Shown: piece by piece, positions 1-8,303 of the stretch
How the letters are laid out: the number at the start of each line of letters is the position of its first letter
How positions within the stretch are numbered: the first letter of the stretch is position 1
Origin: Cytophagaceae bacterium
GTDB taxonomy: Bacteria; Bacteroidota; Bacteroidia; Cytophagales; Spirosomataceae
DNA length: 64,000 nucleotides
NCBI GenBank assembly: GCA_017984215.1
Contig: JAGOAA010000002.1
Location: 68,646-132,645 of the forward strand
Direction of reading: 5' to 3'
Program-made: the position numbers and the translations under genes
Notes under the pieces: generated by a model
Told to the model about the DNA's origin: nothing
The model's database searches: none
What the model saw: only the letters and a program-made list of their open reading frames with translations

Positions 1-1253
1 AAGATGTTTTGCAACATGCTGAACAATGTAATGGTTCGGGGGATTGTCGGAAGACGCCTGTTTCCGGAGGAACGATGTGCCCGTCGTTTATGGCGACGCG
101 TAATGAAAAGGAAACCACCCGGGCACGTGCGAATATCCTTCGAGAATTTTTAACACGTTCAACCAAACCCAATCGCTTTGATCACAAGGAGATTAAGGAG
201 GTAATGGATTTGTGTTTGGCATGTAAAGGCTGTAAGGCGGAATGTCCTTCGAACGTCGATGTGGCTAAATTGAAGATGGAATTCTTGTACCAATACCAAA
301 AAGAAAATGGTACTCCCTTGCGTAGTCGGATGGTTGGGCATTTTGCGTCGATTTCTTCACTAGCATCTCGGGTACCTTTTCTCTATAATTTGATTATGGG
401 GACACCTTTCTTGCGTCGAATTTCCAATCGGATTGTAGGTTTCCATCCGGATCGTACGATGCCTTTGATGGCGAAGCAAACCTTAGGTTCTTGGTTGAAA
501 GGGCGTAAAACTATTCAGTCTACTAAATCTATTTATCTTTTTGTAGATGAGTTTACGAATTACAACGATGCCGAAGTAGGTCGTAAGGCTGTTTTGTTAT
601 TGGAAGCCTTGGGCTATGAAGTTCGCACCTTAGAACACCCTATTTCAGGACGTTCATTTTTATCCAAAGGTATGTTGGATGAGGCACGTAATTTGGCACA
701 GAAGAATGTTGAGCTATGGTCGGGTTTAGTAAGCGCCGACATTCCTTTAGTTGGTATTGAACCATCTGCCATTTTAACCTTCCGCGATGAATATCCGGAT
801 TTGGTATCGGATGCGTGGGTAGAAAAAGCACAGGCATTGAGTAAAAATGTGTTATTGCTGGAGGAGTTTATTGCACGTGAGGCTGATGCCAAACGAATTA
901 ATAGTAAGTCTTTTCAGACGGAGAAAAAATTATTGAAGTTGCATGGGCATTGCCAACAAAAATCCATGAGTTCATTGGTGGCAGCTAAGAAGGCTTTGTC
1001 ATTGCCTGCAAACTTTGAGGTGCAATTGATCCCATCGGGATGTTGTGGGATGGCAGGTTCCTTTGGATATGAAAAGGAGCACTATGATTTGTCAATGCAA
1101 ATTGGGGAATTGGTCCTTTTCCCTACGGTGAGAGCTCAACCGGCCGAAGTTGAGATTGTGGCTTCTGGAACTAGTTGCCGACATCAAATTCACGACGGTA
1201 CGCAACGCCACGCGAAGCATACCGCCGAGGTATTATTTGAAGCTTTGGCTTAG
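1..1253 (+). CDS. FAD-binding/Fe-S oxidoreductase (glycolate or D-lactate dehydrogenase-like), C-terminal part
   Basis: The reading frame is open from the first bases, so the FAD-binding N-terminal half lies outside the window. What remains is the iron-sulfur half of a large 2-hydroxyacid oxidase (YdiJ/GlcD-GlcF-like fusion). The first cysteine cluster (CNGSGDCRK, then MCPS) and the motif CLACKGCKAECPS look like two [4Fe-4S] ferredoxin-type sites. The end holds the cysteine-rich CCG signatures: GHC, SGCCGMAGSFG and SGTSCRHQ. Such enzymes oxidise D-lactate, glycolate or D-2-hydroxyglutarate and pass electrons to quinone; the substrate cannot be told from this half. The gene converges on the nagB fusion and their stop codons overlap by 4 bp, leaving no room for a terminator. 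Confidence 0.85.
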   Translation, partial: DVLQHAEQCNGSGDCRKTPVSGGTMCPSFMATRNEKETTRARANILREFLTRSTKPNRFDHKEIKEVMDLCLACKGCKAECPSNVDVAKLKMEFLYQYQKENGTPLRSRMVGHFASISSLASRVPFLYNLIMGTPFLRRISNRIVGFHPDRTMPLMAKQTLGSWLKGRKTIQSTKSIYLFVDEFTNYNDAEVGRKAVLLLEALGYEVRTLEHPISGRSFLSKGMLDEARNLAQKNVELWSGLVSADIPLVGIEPSAILTFRDEYPDLVSDAWVEKAQALSKNVLLLEEFIAREADAKRINSKSFQTEKKLLKLHGHCQQKSMSSLVAAKKALSLPANFEVQLIPSGCCGMAGSFGYEKEHYDLSMQIGELVLFPTVRAQPAEVEIVASGTSCRHQIHDGTQRHAKHTAEVLFEALA

Positions 1254-3151
1254 AATTTCCAACGAACAAAGGCTTCCATGGCCTCATATTCAGCTAAACC
1301 GAGTGCATTGTAAATTTGAGCAGTGCCTCGGTTTCGTTCTTCTGCCCGTTGCCAGAATTCACGTGAATCTTCCCCTTGGAAAACCACACCGTCTTTTTGC
1401 GATTGGTGTTTGAAGATACCCATCCGTTTTTTGAATACTTGATCGGGTGACATCGGAACGGCCATTTCAATTTGGTCGATATCCCATTCGGCCCAAGCAC
1501 CTTTGTACAGCCAGACCCAACAGTTCTTCATGTACTCTCTGTGTTTTAACCGTTGGATAGCCTCGAATATGGCATCCAAACATACCTTGTGCGTACCATG
1601 CGGATCGGCCAGGTCTCCTGCTGCATAAATTTGATGTGGTTGGACTTCCTCGATGATGTCCATAATTAATTGGATGTCGGCTTCGCCAATCGGTTTTTTA
1701 CGTATCGTGCCTGTCTCGTAAAAAGGCATGTGTAGGAAGTGGGCGTTCTCTTTTTTGATGCCTACGAACCGACAGGTATTTTTTGCTTCCCCTTGTCGGA
1801 TAAGTCCTTTGATTTCGCGAACCGCGGGGATATCCAATTCGGAGTCTTTCTTGTTTTTCAAGAATTTGACAGCTTCTTTGTAGATTTTGTTGGCTTTCGC
1901 GTTCGAGCTTTCAAATTTTTCATTGAAATCGACCACGAATTCAGCGAAGCGAAGTGCCTCGTCGTCAGCGACGGCGATGTTTCCTGATGTTTGGTAAACA
2001 ACATGAACATCATGTCCTTGATCATGTAATCGTTGGAAAGTACCTCCCATCGAAATGATGTCGTCGTCAGGATGGGGGCTAAAAATGATTACTTTTTTCT
2101 TCGCAGGAAAGGCGCGTTCCGGTCTATGTGTGTCGTCAGCATTCGGTTTTCCACCTGGCCAGCCCGTGATGGAATGTTGTAAGTAGTTGAATACCTCGAT
2201 ATTGATATCGTAGGCCTGTCCATAAAGGGATAGTAAATCAGACATCCCGTGTTCATTATAATCTTTGCTGGTTAGTTTTAATACAGGCTTTCCCAAATGC
2301 AAGGACAGATGTGTCACAGCCTTCTTGATCATGTTGCGATCCCAGGTTACGGAGTCGACCAACCAAGGTGTTTTAATCCGTGTTAACAAAGACGCTGCCG
2401 TTTCATCCAGAATGAACAGTGTATTTGGATGTTGCTGTAAATAAGTCGCTGGAATATCAGATGTGATAGGCCCTTCCACGGCTTTTGCAACGCTTTGGGC
2501 TTTGTGTTCACCCCAAGCTAATAAAACAATACGTTTAGCTTGCATGATCTTGTCGATACCTAACGTGATTGCTCGTTTAGGTACTTTTTCTAATCCTCCA
2601 AAATCAATAGCTGCATCGATTTTCGTTGTGATGTCGAGTGTCATCAAACGCGTTTTCGAGTTGATAACGGATCCAGGTTCATTGAATCCAATGTGGCCGT
2701 TGCGACCAATTCCAAGTAGGTAAAAGTCGAAACCGCCTAACTTTTCGATTTTGGCTTCATAGTCTCGGCAGAACTCAGGTATCTTTTCAATGGTTAGTGT
2801 TCCATCTGGAATATGGTAATTTGTTACCGGTATATCAATGTGGTCAAACAGCTGCTCGCGCATGAATCGCACATAACTTTGGATGGAATCGGGTTCCATG
2901 GGATGGTATTCATCTAAGTTGAAGGTGATTACATTTTTGAAACTCAAGCCTTCTTCCTTGTGCATTCGGATCAATTCTTGATAGACTTTTTTCGGAGATG
3001 ATCCTGTGGCTAGTCCCAAAATTGTTGGTTTTCCTTCCTTGTTTTTTTCTCTGATGAGTGCTGCTATTTCATGTGCTACTGCTTTTGATGCCTGCTCAGA
3101 ATCATCAAATATTCGCGTTGGGATACGTTCAAAACTAATGGCTTGTTCCAT
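1250..3151 (-). CDS. nagB: Glucosamine-6-phosphate deaminase NagB fused to a PIG-L/LmbE-type deacetylase domain
   Basis: The product has 633 residues against about 260 for classical NagB. Residues 1-270 are the deaminase domain, which converts glucosamine-6-phosphate to fructose-6-phosphate and ammonia. The phosphate loop GLATGSSP lies near residue 46, the catalytic base is Asp80 (FNLDEYHPM), and the active-site loop is GIGRNGHIGFNEP (148-159). Relative to the E. coli triad Asp141-His143-Glu148, His153 and Glu158 are kept but the Asp position is Asn151. Residues about 350-630 are a PIG-L-like zinc hydrolase, with SPHPDDD at 358-364 and DPHGTH at 517-521 as metal ligands. That domain could deacetylate an amino sugar, which would feed the deaminase, but this is inference. 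The long form is known in Bacteroidota. An XRE regulator gene ends 11 bp upstream, so the two are probably cotranscribed. Confidence 0.92.
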   Translation of the reverse strand: MEQAISFERIPTRIFDDSEQASKAVAHEIAALIREKNKEGKPTILGLATGSSPKKVYQELIRMHKEEGLSFKNVITFNLDEYHPMEPDSIQSYVRFMREQLFDHIDIPVTNYHIPDGTLTIEKIPEFCRDYEAKIEKLGGFDFYLLGIGRNGHIGFNEPGSVINSKTRLMTLDITTKIDAAIDFGGLEKVPKRAITLGIDKIMQAKRIVLLAWGEHKAQSVAKAVEGPITSDIPATYLQQHPNTLFILDETAASLLTRIKTPWLVDSVTWDRNMIKKAVTHLSLHLGKPVLKLTSKDYNEHGMSDLLSLYGQAYDINIEVFNYLQHSITGWPGGKPNADDTHRPERAFPAKKKVIIFSPHPDDDIISMGGTFQRLHDQGHDVHVVYQTSGNIAVADDEALRFAEFVVDFNEKFESSNAKANKIYKEAVKFLKNKKDSELDIPAVREIKGLIRQGEAKNTCRFVGIKKENAHFLHMPFYETGTIRKKPIGEADIQLIMDIIEEVQPHQIYAAGDLADPHGTHKVCLDAIFEAIQRLKHREYMKNCWVWLYKGAWAEWDIDQIEMAVPMSPDQVFKKRMGIFKHQSQKDGVVFQGEDSREFWQRAEERNRGTAQIYNALGLAEYEAMEAFVRWKF

Positions 3152-3162
3152 AATGAGTTAAT

Positions 3163-3372
3163 TTAGAGGGATTTGGCTGAAACGACGATGAAGTCTAGTT
3201 CGAGTATTTCAAATAAACGTAAGATTGTTTTTATAGCTGGATTGCCTTTACCTAATTCAATGGAATGAATGGTTTTTACTGCGACACCGCTTCGAAGACT
3301 TAAATCTTCCTGTTTTAGGCGCAGGGCATTTCTTTTTTCGCGAATGATTTGACCAAATATTGTTAAATCCAT
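3163..3372 (-). CDS. Small XRE-family helix-turn-helix regulator
   Basis: This 69-residue protein is almost entirely one Cro/C1-type HTH domain: FGQIIREKRNALRLKQEDLS, then SGVAVKTIHSIELGKGNP, then TILRLFEILELDF. It resembles HipB-type DNA-binding proteins. No HipA-like kinase or other toxin gene is adjacent, so an antitoxin role is not supported. It is the first gene of a likely operon with the nagB fusion and has its own TAnnTTTG promoter about 20 bp upstream. It could autoregulate the operon or control amino-sugar genes; neither can be shown from the sequence. Confidence 0.85.
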   Translation of the reverse strand: MDLTIFGQIIREKRNALRLKQEDLSLRSGVAVKTIHSIELGKGNPAIKTILRLFEILELDFIVVSAKSL

Positions 3373-3391
3373 TTGTATGCTTCGTGTTAGG

Positions 3392-3399
3392 CAAATGTA
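3392..3399 (-). promoter_or_regulatory. -7 promoter element for the XRE-nagB operon
   Basis: On the minus strand this reads TACATTTG, an exact match to the Bacteroidota -7 consensus TAnnTTTG. It lies 20 bp before the XRE start codon. I do not see a good -33 TTTG at the expected distance, so the call rests on the -7 box and its position. Confidence 0.5.
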
Positions 3400-3511
3400 A
3401 GAAAAGTATTTGTTTTATTTTAGTTTCGGTAATATGTTACCATTTTGTTAATATAAATTCCAATTATTGATATTATGATGAGTGGTAAAACTTTTAATCT
3501 CCATTCTGGGT

Positions 3512-3519
3512 TATATTTG
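3512..3519 (+). promoter_or_regulatory. -7 promoter element for the TonB receptor gene
   Basis: TATATTTG matches TAnnTTTG exactly and lies 18 bp before the ATG at 3538. Transcription would begin near 3525. In-frame ATG codons further upstream (3475, 3478) would not be in the message, which decides the start of the receptor gene. Confidence 0.6.
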
Positions 3520-3537
3520 TGTTTTGATTCAATCTAT

Positions 3538-5913
3538 ATGTTAGTAAAGAAATTAGGCTTGTTCCTTTTCATGTTATTTCCCTTGGGCTTAATCGCTCAA
3601 AAAGCGACCATCAGTGGTTATGTGAAGGATGCTTCGAATGGGGAAGGATTAATTGGGGCAAGTATTTATATCAAGGAATTGAAGGTTGGTAACGTGACCA
3701 ATACCTACGGATTTTACAGTTTATCTGTTCAACCGGGAGATTTTACCTTAGTATTTTCATCTTCGGGCTATGCCAAGCAAGAACGGAAGGTTACTTTTTC
3801 TGGTAAAAATCAGACACTTAATATTGAAATGAAGCCTGAATCCAACGAATTGGCTGAGGTTCGAGTGACCGCCAAAGCAGTGGATGAGAACGTCAAAGGT
3901 ATTGAGATGTCGGTCAATAAAATTGACATTAAGACGATTCGAAAAATTCCTGCATTATTGGGGGAAGTAGATTTAGTACGCGCAATTCAATTGTTACCTG
4001 GTGTTTCAACGGTGGGTGAAGGTGCGACTGGTTTTAATGTGCGAGGTGGGGGAGTGGATCAAAATTTGGTCTTGCTCGATGATGCACCCGTGTATAATTC
4101 GTCCCATTTATTTGGTTTCTTTTCTGTATTTAACCCCGATGCTGTTAAAGATGTTAAGTTGTTTAAGGGGGGGATTCCTTCGCAATATGGTGGTCGTGTT
4201 TCGTCTATCCTTGATGTTAAAATGAAAGAGGGGAATGCGAAGAAATTAGAAGTTAATGGGGGTATTGGTGTAATCTTTTCCCGACTTTCCATTGAGGCGC
4301 CTTTAATTAAGGATAAGGCTTCGTTCATCGTTGCCGCGCGTCGGTCCTACATTGATATTTTAGCTAAACCCTTTTTAACAGGAAATAATGCGGATGCTGC
4401 ATTTAATTTTTATGATTTGACGGCTAAAGTCAATTATAACATCAATACAAAAAATACCGTGTTTTTGTCGGGCTATTTTGGACGCGATGTATTTGGCACA
4501 GGTTTTGGTTTCAATTGGGGGAATAGTACCGTTTCGGCACGATGGAATCACGTGTTTTCGAATAAGTTGTTTTTGAATGCTACGACGTTCTACAGTAATT
4601 ATGATTATTTGTTAGACTCAGATTTGAAAAATAAACGCCCGTCGGATGCGTTTCGTTGGACATCGAATATTGTTAACCTAAGCTTTAAACCTGATTTCAC
4701 TTATTATGTGACGCCAGATAATACCTTAACGTTTGGGGCTCAAGTTTTATCTTACCAGTTTTCGCCAGGCAAAGCAACAGCTTCTTCTAACGGGGATAAA
4801 CGTGAATTTGGACAAGCAGATAAGAGCGGGGTTGAACTTTCTGCCTATGTGGGAGATGAATGGAAAATTAGTCCGCGTATTTCGGTACAATATGGCGTAA
4901 GGTATTCGAATTATGACTACAAGAGTGATAATGGGGTATATTACGAGCGTGTTCCTGTGCCTGCGAGTATTGAAAATCCAACAGGTTATACCTTGAAAAT
5001 GATTCAAGTTTCTCCGAATGCGTCCGTTGCTAATTATGGAAATTGGGAGCCTCGATTTGCCTTGAATTTAAAGGTGGGTGAGAATTCATCCTTCAAAGCC
5101 TCCTATAATCGATTGGCACAATATGTGCATCTAATGTCGAATACTGCGGCGTCTACTCCTCTAGATGTTTGGACTTCGTCAACGAATATTATTAAGCCTC
5201 AAATTGCGGATCAGGTTGCCTTGGGCTTATTTAAAAACTGGGGAGAGAATGGCAATGATTATGAAACTTCGGTAGAGGTCTATTACAAGGATATGCAGAA
5301 TCAAATTGATTATGCAGATCGTGCAAATTTGTTTTTGAACCCTTTGTTTGAAAAGGATTTACTGTTCGGAAAAGGTCGTGCCTACGGTGCTGAGTTTTTC
5401 GTGAAAAAGAACGTAGGCAAACTAACGGGTTGGGTAAGTTATACCTTGGCTCGCACGGAACGATTGATCGAAGGGTTAAACAACAATGATTGGTATGTAA
5501 ATCGATATGATCGTACGCATACACTCAATGTGGTTGGCCAATACGCTTTATCAGCCAAATGGTCCTTTGGGGCAAATTTTGCTTACATAACGGGTGTGCC
5601 TTATTCGATTCCTTCACAAAAATATATCTATGAGGGTGTCGCTTATCCACAAACCGCTGTGGGAACCCGGGGTAATATTCGTGTGCCTGATTACCACCGA
5701 CTTGATATTTCGGCTACGAAGAAGAACAAGAAAGCTTTGTTTGGAAAAGGGTCATCGGAATGGGTATTCTCAGTTTATAATGTGTATAATCGGAAGAATC
5801 CATTCTCGATTTATACACAAGCAAATGACTCCAATACCTTAAAAACAGAAGCGGTACAATTGTCCATTATTGGATCTTTTGTTCCAGCTGTCACTTATAA
5901 TTTTACTTTTTAA
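3538..5913 (+). CDS. TonB-dependent outer-membrane receptor with N-terminal carboxypeptidase-regulatory-like domain
   Basis: The 791-residue product imports an unknown ligand across the outer membrane. The ATG at 3538 is chosen because it gives a clean signal peptide ending LGLIAQ and because a -7 promoter box lies just upstream. Residues about 24-105 form a CarboxypepD_reg-like beta-sandwich (GYVKDASNGEGLIGASI). Residues about 120-235 are the plug (LPGVSTVGEGATGFNVRGGG, then DDAPVYN). The rest is a beta-barrel ending in the usual terminal Phe (YNFTF). A DUF4249 lipoprotein gene starts 1 bp after the stop, an arrangement common in Bacteroidota for a receptor subfamily whose ligands are poorly known. 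It lacks the SusC hallmark of a SusD partner. Confidence 0.93.
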   Translation: MLVKKLGLFLFMLFPLGLIAQKATISGYVKDASNGEGLIGASIYIKELKVGNVTNTYGFYSLSVQPGDFTLVFSSSGYAKQERKVTFSGKNQTLNIEMKPESNELAEVRVTAKAVDENVKGIEMSVNKIDIKTIRKIPALLGEVDLVRAIQLLPGVSTVGEGATGFNVRGGGVDQNLVLLDDAPVYNSSHLFGFFSVFNPDAVKDVKLFKGGIPSQYGGRVSSILDVKMKEGNAKKLEVNGGIGVIFSRLSIEAPLIKDKASFIVAARRSYIDILAKPFLTGNNADAAFNFYDLTAKVNYNINTKNTVFLSGYFGRDVFGTGFGFNWGNSTVSARWNHVFSNKLFLNATTFYSNYDYLLDSDLKNKRPSDAFRWTSNIVNLSFKPDFTYYVTPDNTLTFGAQVLSYQFSPGKATASSNGDKREFGQADKSGVELSAYVGDEWKISPRISVQYGVRYSNYDYKSDNGVYYERVPVPASIENPTGYTLKMIQVSPNASVANYGNWEPRFALNLKVGENSSFKASYNRLAQYVHLMSNTAASTPLDVWTSSTNIIKPQIADQVALGLFKNWGENGNDYETSVEVYYKDMQNQIDYADRANLFLNPLFEKDLLFGKGRAYGAEFFVKKNVGKLTGWVSYTLARTERLIEGLNNNDWYVNRYDRTHTLNVVGQYALSAKWSFGANFAYITGVPYSIPSQKYIYEGVAYPQTAVGTRGNIRVPDYHRLDISATKKNKKALFGKGSSEWVFSVYNVYNRKNPFSIYTQANDSNTLKTEAVQLSIIGSFVPAVTYNFTF

Positions 5914-5914
5914 G

Positions 5915-6820
5915 ATGCGCTATTTAATCTTATTGTTTTCGGTCTTTTTATTTTCATGTGAAGATGTGGTTACGTTGGATAGCCCTAAGTCAGATCATTA
6001 TTTGGTGGTTGAGTCGACCTTGACGAATCTTCCTGGTCCACAGAAAATCACATTAACCCAATCGCAAGACTATTTCGATAATAGTTCTGTTCCTGCCATT
6101 CGAAATGCGGAGGTCATTGTTCGAGATGATGCTGCAAATGAATTTCGATTTGTGGAAAGTGCAGAGACTCCAGGGGTATATATCTGGACACCATCAGCAG
6201 CGAACCCACTCTTTGGGCAGGTAGGTCGGACTTATCAATTATCGGTTAAATCAGGGAATGATACCTATGTGGCGTCTGCTAAAATGAATCCTGTGCCTCC
6301 CATTGATTCGATTGCTTATAAAACAGCTACTGCGAATCCCCGCCAGTCGGGCGATGGAAAACCGGAAAAGGGTTTTGAGGCGCGTTGGTTTGGGAATGAT
6401 TTAAAAGGTGAGGGAAGTTGTTATCGTTTGAAGTTTTACAAAAATGGAGTCTTGTTTAATTCCCCGTCTAATCTTGTTATTTTTTACGATTCTGCGCTTC
6501 AGAAAGTTGCAAATACAGATGGATTGATGTTTAATCTTCCTATTCGTGGGGCAATCAATCCCGAATTGTATGAAGCGAACGATAAGGTAAAGGTTGAGTT
6601 GTATTCCATTACCTTAGACCAATTTAGCTTTTATTCACAAGCGCGTCTAGAATTGAATAATGCCGGCTTGTTCTCAAGACCTGCGGCGAATATTCCAACG
6701 AATATTAAGAATACCAATAGCAGTTCTAAATTACAAGGAGCTGGTTGGTTTGGAGTATCCGCAGTTTCTTCATTAGAAGTTACCATAGATCCTGCCAAGG
6801 CTAAAAAGAATTTGCCTTAA
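5915..6820 (+). CDS. DUF4249-family outer-membrane lipoprotein
   Basis: The 301-residue product starts at the ATG one base after the receptor stop. It has a short lipoprotein signal peptide with lipobox LFSC, making Cys13 the likely lipidated residue. The body matches the DUF4249 pattern: a beta-rich start (HYLVVESTLTN, GPQKITLTQS), then AVIVRD-like and PIDSIAYK segments. DUF4249 proteins are found next to TonB receptors and are thought to sit on the cell surface as accessory lipoproteins, perhaps capping the barrel as SusD does; that role is inferred. The 3' end faces porT with a 1-bp gap and no visible terminator. Confidence 0.85.
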   Translation: MRYLILLFSVFLFSCEDVVTLDSPKSDHYLVVESTLTNLPGPQKITLTQSQDYFDNSSVPAIRNAEVIVRDDAANEFRFVESAETPGVYIWTPSAANPLFGQVGRTYQLSVKSGNDTYVASAKMNPVPPIDSIAYKTATANPRQSGDGKPEKGFEARWFGNDLKGEGSCYRLKFYKNGVLFNSPSNLVIFYDSALQKVANTDGLMFNLPIRGAINPELYEANDKVKVELYSITLDQFSFYSQARLELNNAGLFSRPAANIPTNIKNTNSSSKLQGAGWFGVSAVSSLEVTIDPAKAKKNLP

Positions 6821-6821
6821 T

Positions 6822-7499
6822 TTACTCGAAGTTGATGACAAGTGACACCGTATGGGACCTGATTCCATTTAATTTAGAATAGGGTCCGCTTACAGAGGGC
6901 GGCACATATAAATTCAATAGGCCGTGTGAAAAACGTATCTCGGGAGTGAATTTGAAGAACTGGAAATATTGTTCAAGACCAAAACCATATTCTAGGGAAA
7001 GGTCGGCAGTATTCGCACTTAATGCGGTGCTTTTTTTCTTAACATTTGCTTCTACCCCAAGTTTAAATCCGCCCATGACATACATGCGGTGATTCTTGCG
7101 GCGCAATGACCGTAATTTCAACAATACGGGTACTTCCAACCAAGTTGATTCCCTCCAGAGCGGATTATTTGCCTCACTTTTAAATTGAATTTCACGTTCA
7201 TAAAGGGCAATGTTGATGCCTGATTTAAGTTCCCAGTGTTTATCGAACGCGTAATTTACTAGCCCTCCAATTTGAAATCCAAAATTTCGAGGTGATCTGA
7301 CGGAATCTATCGTCCCTAGAATAGTTTTGTCAGCCTGCATGAAGTAATTCGATGAAGCAAATCCGAATAAGAAACCAAAGTGAATGGGTTTCTCATCGTA
7401 ATATTCATGAAATATACGGGTGTATTTGGTGTGTTGGCCCCAAGATTGAAAGGTCAGTAATACCAAACATAAGGCTCCAATATTTCGAATGATGCGCAC
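6822..7499 (-). CDS. porT: PorT-family outer-membrane beta-barrel protein (type IX secretion system)
   Basis: I start this gene at the GTG at 7499, two bases after the ubiE stop codon, because it yields a standard signal peptide (RIIRNIGALCLVLLTF, cleavage near SWGQ). A start further upstream would put 27 hydrophilic residues before that peptide. The mature 200-odd residues are a small outer-membrane beta-barrel: KPIHFGFLFGFASSNYF, a middle strand set with WLEVPVLLKLR, and the end TVSLVINFE. PorT homologues are needed for type IX secretion and gliding in several Bacteroidota, and ubiE-porT is a recurrent gene pair. The assignment rests on sequence pattern plus this context. A generic porin-family barrel is the alternative. 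Confidence 0.75.
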   Translation of the reverse strand: MRIIRNIGALCLVLLTFQSWGQHTKYTRIFHEYYDEKPIHFGFLFGFASSNYFMQADKTILGTIDSVRSPRNFGFQIGGLVNYAFDKHWELKSGINIALYEREIQFKSEANNPLWRESTWLEVPVLLKLRSLRRKNHRMYVMGGFKLGVEANVKKKSTALSANTADLSLEYGFGLEQYFQFFKFTPEIRFSHGLLNLYVPPSVSGPYSKLNGIRSHTVSLVINFE

Positions 7500-7501
7500 G
7501 A

Positions 7502-8227
7502 TTATTTTACTTTTTGGCCTAAGTAGATAGAGCAAATTCCACCTGTCATTGGAATCCATTGTGTCTTCGAAAATCCACAAGACTCATAAATCTTAATAAA
7601 ATCAGGTCCATCTGGAAATGCTTGAACAGATTCCGGAAGGTATGTGTAAGCTGCTGGATCTTTGGAAATTAATTTACCTAACAACGGTAAGCAATATTTC
7701 GAATAGAAGTTGTAAAGTTGCTTCATCGGAAAGTGTCTCGGATTTGAAAACTCCAAGATTAGGCAATATCCGCCGGGTTTAAGCACCCTAAACATGTCTC
7801 TTAAGCCCTTTTCCAATGTTTCATAATTCCGTACACCAAAACTAACGGTGATTGCATCAAAACTATTGTCGGAAAACGGAAGTTTTTCAGAGTCCCCCAT
7901 TTGCAAGGTAATCTTATCTTCCAATCCCATTTTTTTGATTTTCTCTTTACCGAAGGCGAGCATGCCTTCTGAGATATCAACACCTACAATTTTGTCGGGA
8001 TTGATTTTTAATGCCTCGATTGCAAAGTCGCCGGTACCTGTGGCGATATCCAATACTTTCTTGATGCCTTTGTTCTTGAGTAATTTGATCGCTTTTCTCC
8101 TCCAAATAATATCGATTCCTCCACTTAATAAATGGTTTAGGAAGTCGTATTTATGGGAAATGGAGTTGAACATGTCTGCGACTTGTTCTTTTTTGCCTTT
8201 ATTTTGATTTTTGTAGGGTACGACCAT
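7502..8227 (-). CDS. ubiE: Demethylmenaquinone methyltransferase
   Basis: The 241-residue product is a class I SAM-dependent methyltransferase that makes menaquinone from demethylmenaquinone. Landmarks are the UbiE N-terminus VADMFNSISHKYDFLNHLLS, the SAM-binding motif LDIATGTGDFA, VGVDISEGML, and FGVRNYE with LEFSNPR further on. Length is normal for the family. A TAnnTTTG box lies about 54 bp upstream. The gene is followed by porT after 2 bp, so the two are cotranscribed. Cytophagales respire with menaquinone, so the MenG role is more likely than ubiquinone synthesis. Confidence 0.95.
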   Translation of the reverse strand: MVVPYKNQNKGKKEQVADMFNSISHKYDFLNHLLSGGIDIIWRRKAIKLLKNKGIKKVLDIATGTGDFAIEALKINPDKIVGVDISEGMLAFGKEKIKKMGLEDKITLQMGDSEKLPFSDNSFDAITVSFGVRNYETLEKGLRDMFRVLKPGGYCLILEFSNPRHFPMKQLYNFYSKYCLPLLGKLISKDPAAYTYLPESVQAFPDGPDFIKIYESCGFSKTQWIPMTGGICSIYLGQKVK

Positions 8228-8280
8228 AGCATTGATTGATTTGCCTAGTCCTAACGTTGATGATTGGCAAATTGTTTACA

Positions 8281-8288
8281 CAAAAATA
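8281..8288 (-). promoter_or_regulatory. -7 promoter element for ubiE-porT
   Basis: Minus-strand TATTTTTG matches TAnnTTTG. It sits in the 76-bp gap between the AEC transporter and ubiE. No clear -33 TTTG is seen. Readthrough from the transporter operon remains possible. Confidence 0.4.
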
Positions 8289-8303
8289 CCAATTTTATTT
8301 GGT

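Noticed and set aside
3163..3372. Antitoxin of a HipBA-like toxin-antitoxin pair
   Set aside because: No toxin-sized partner gene is adjacent; the downstream gene is the NagB fusion.
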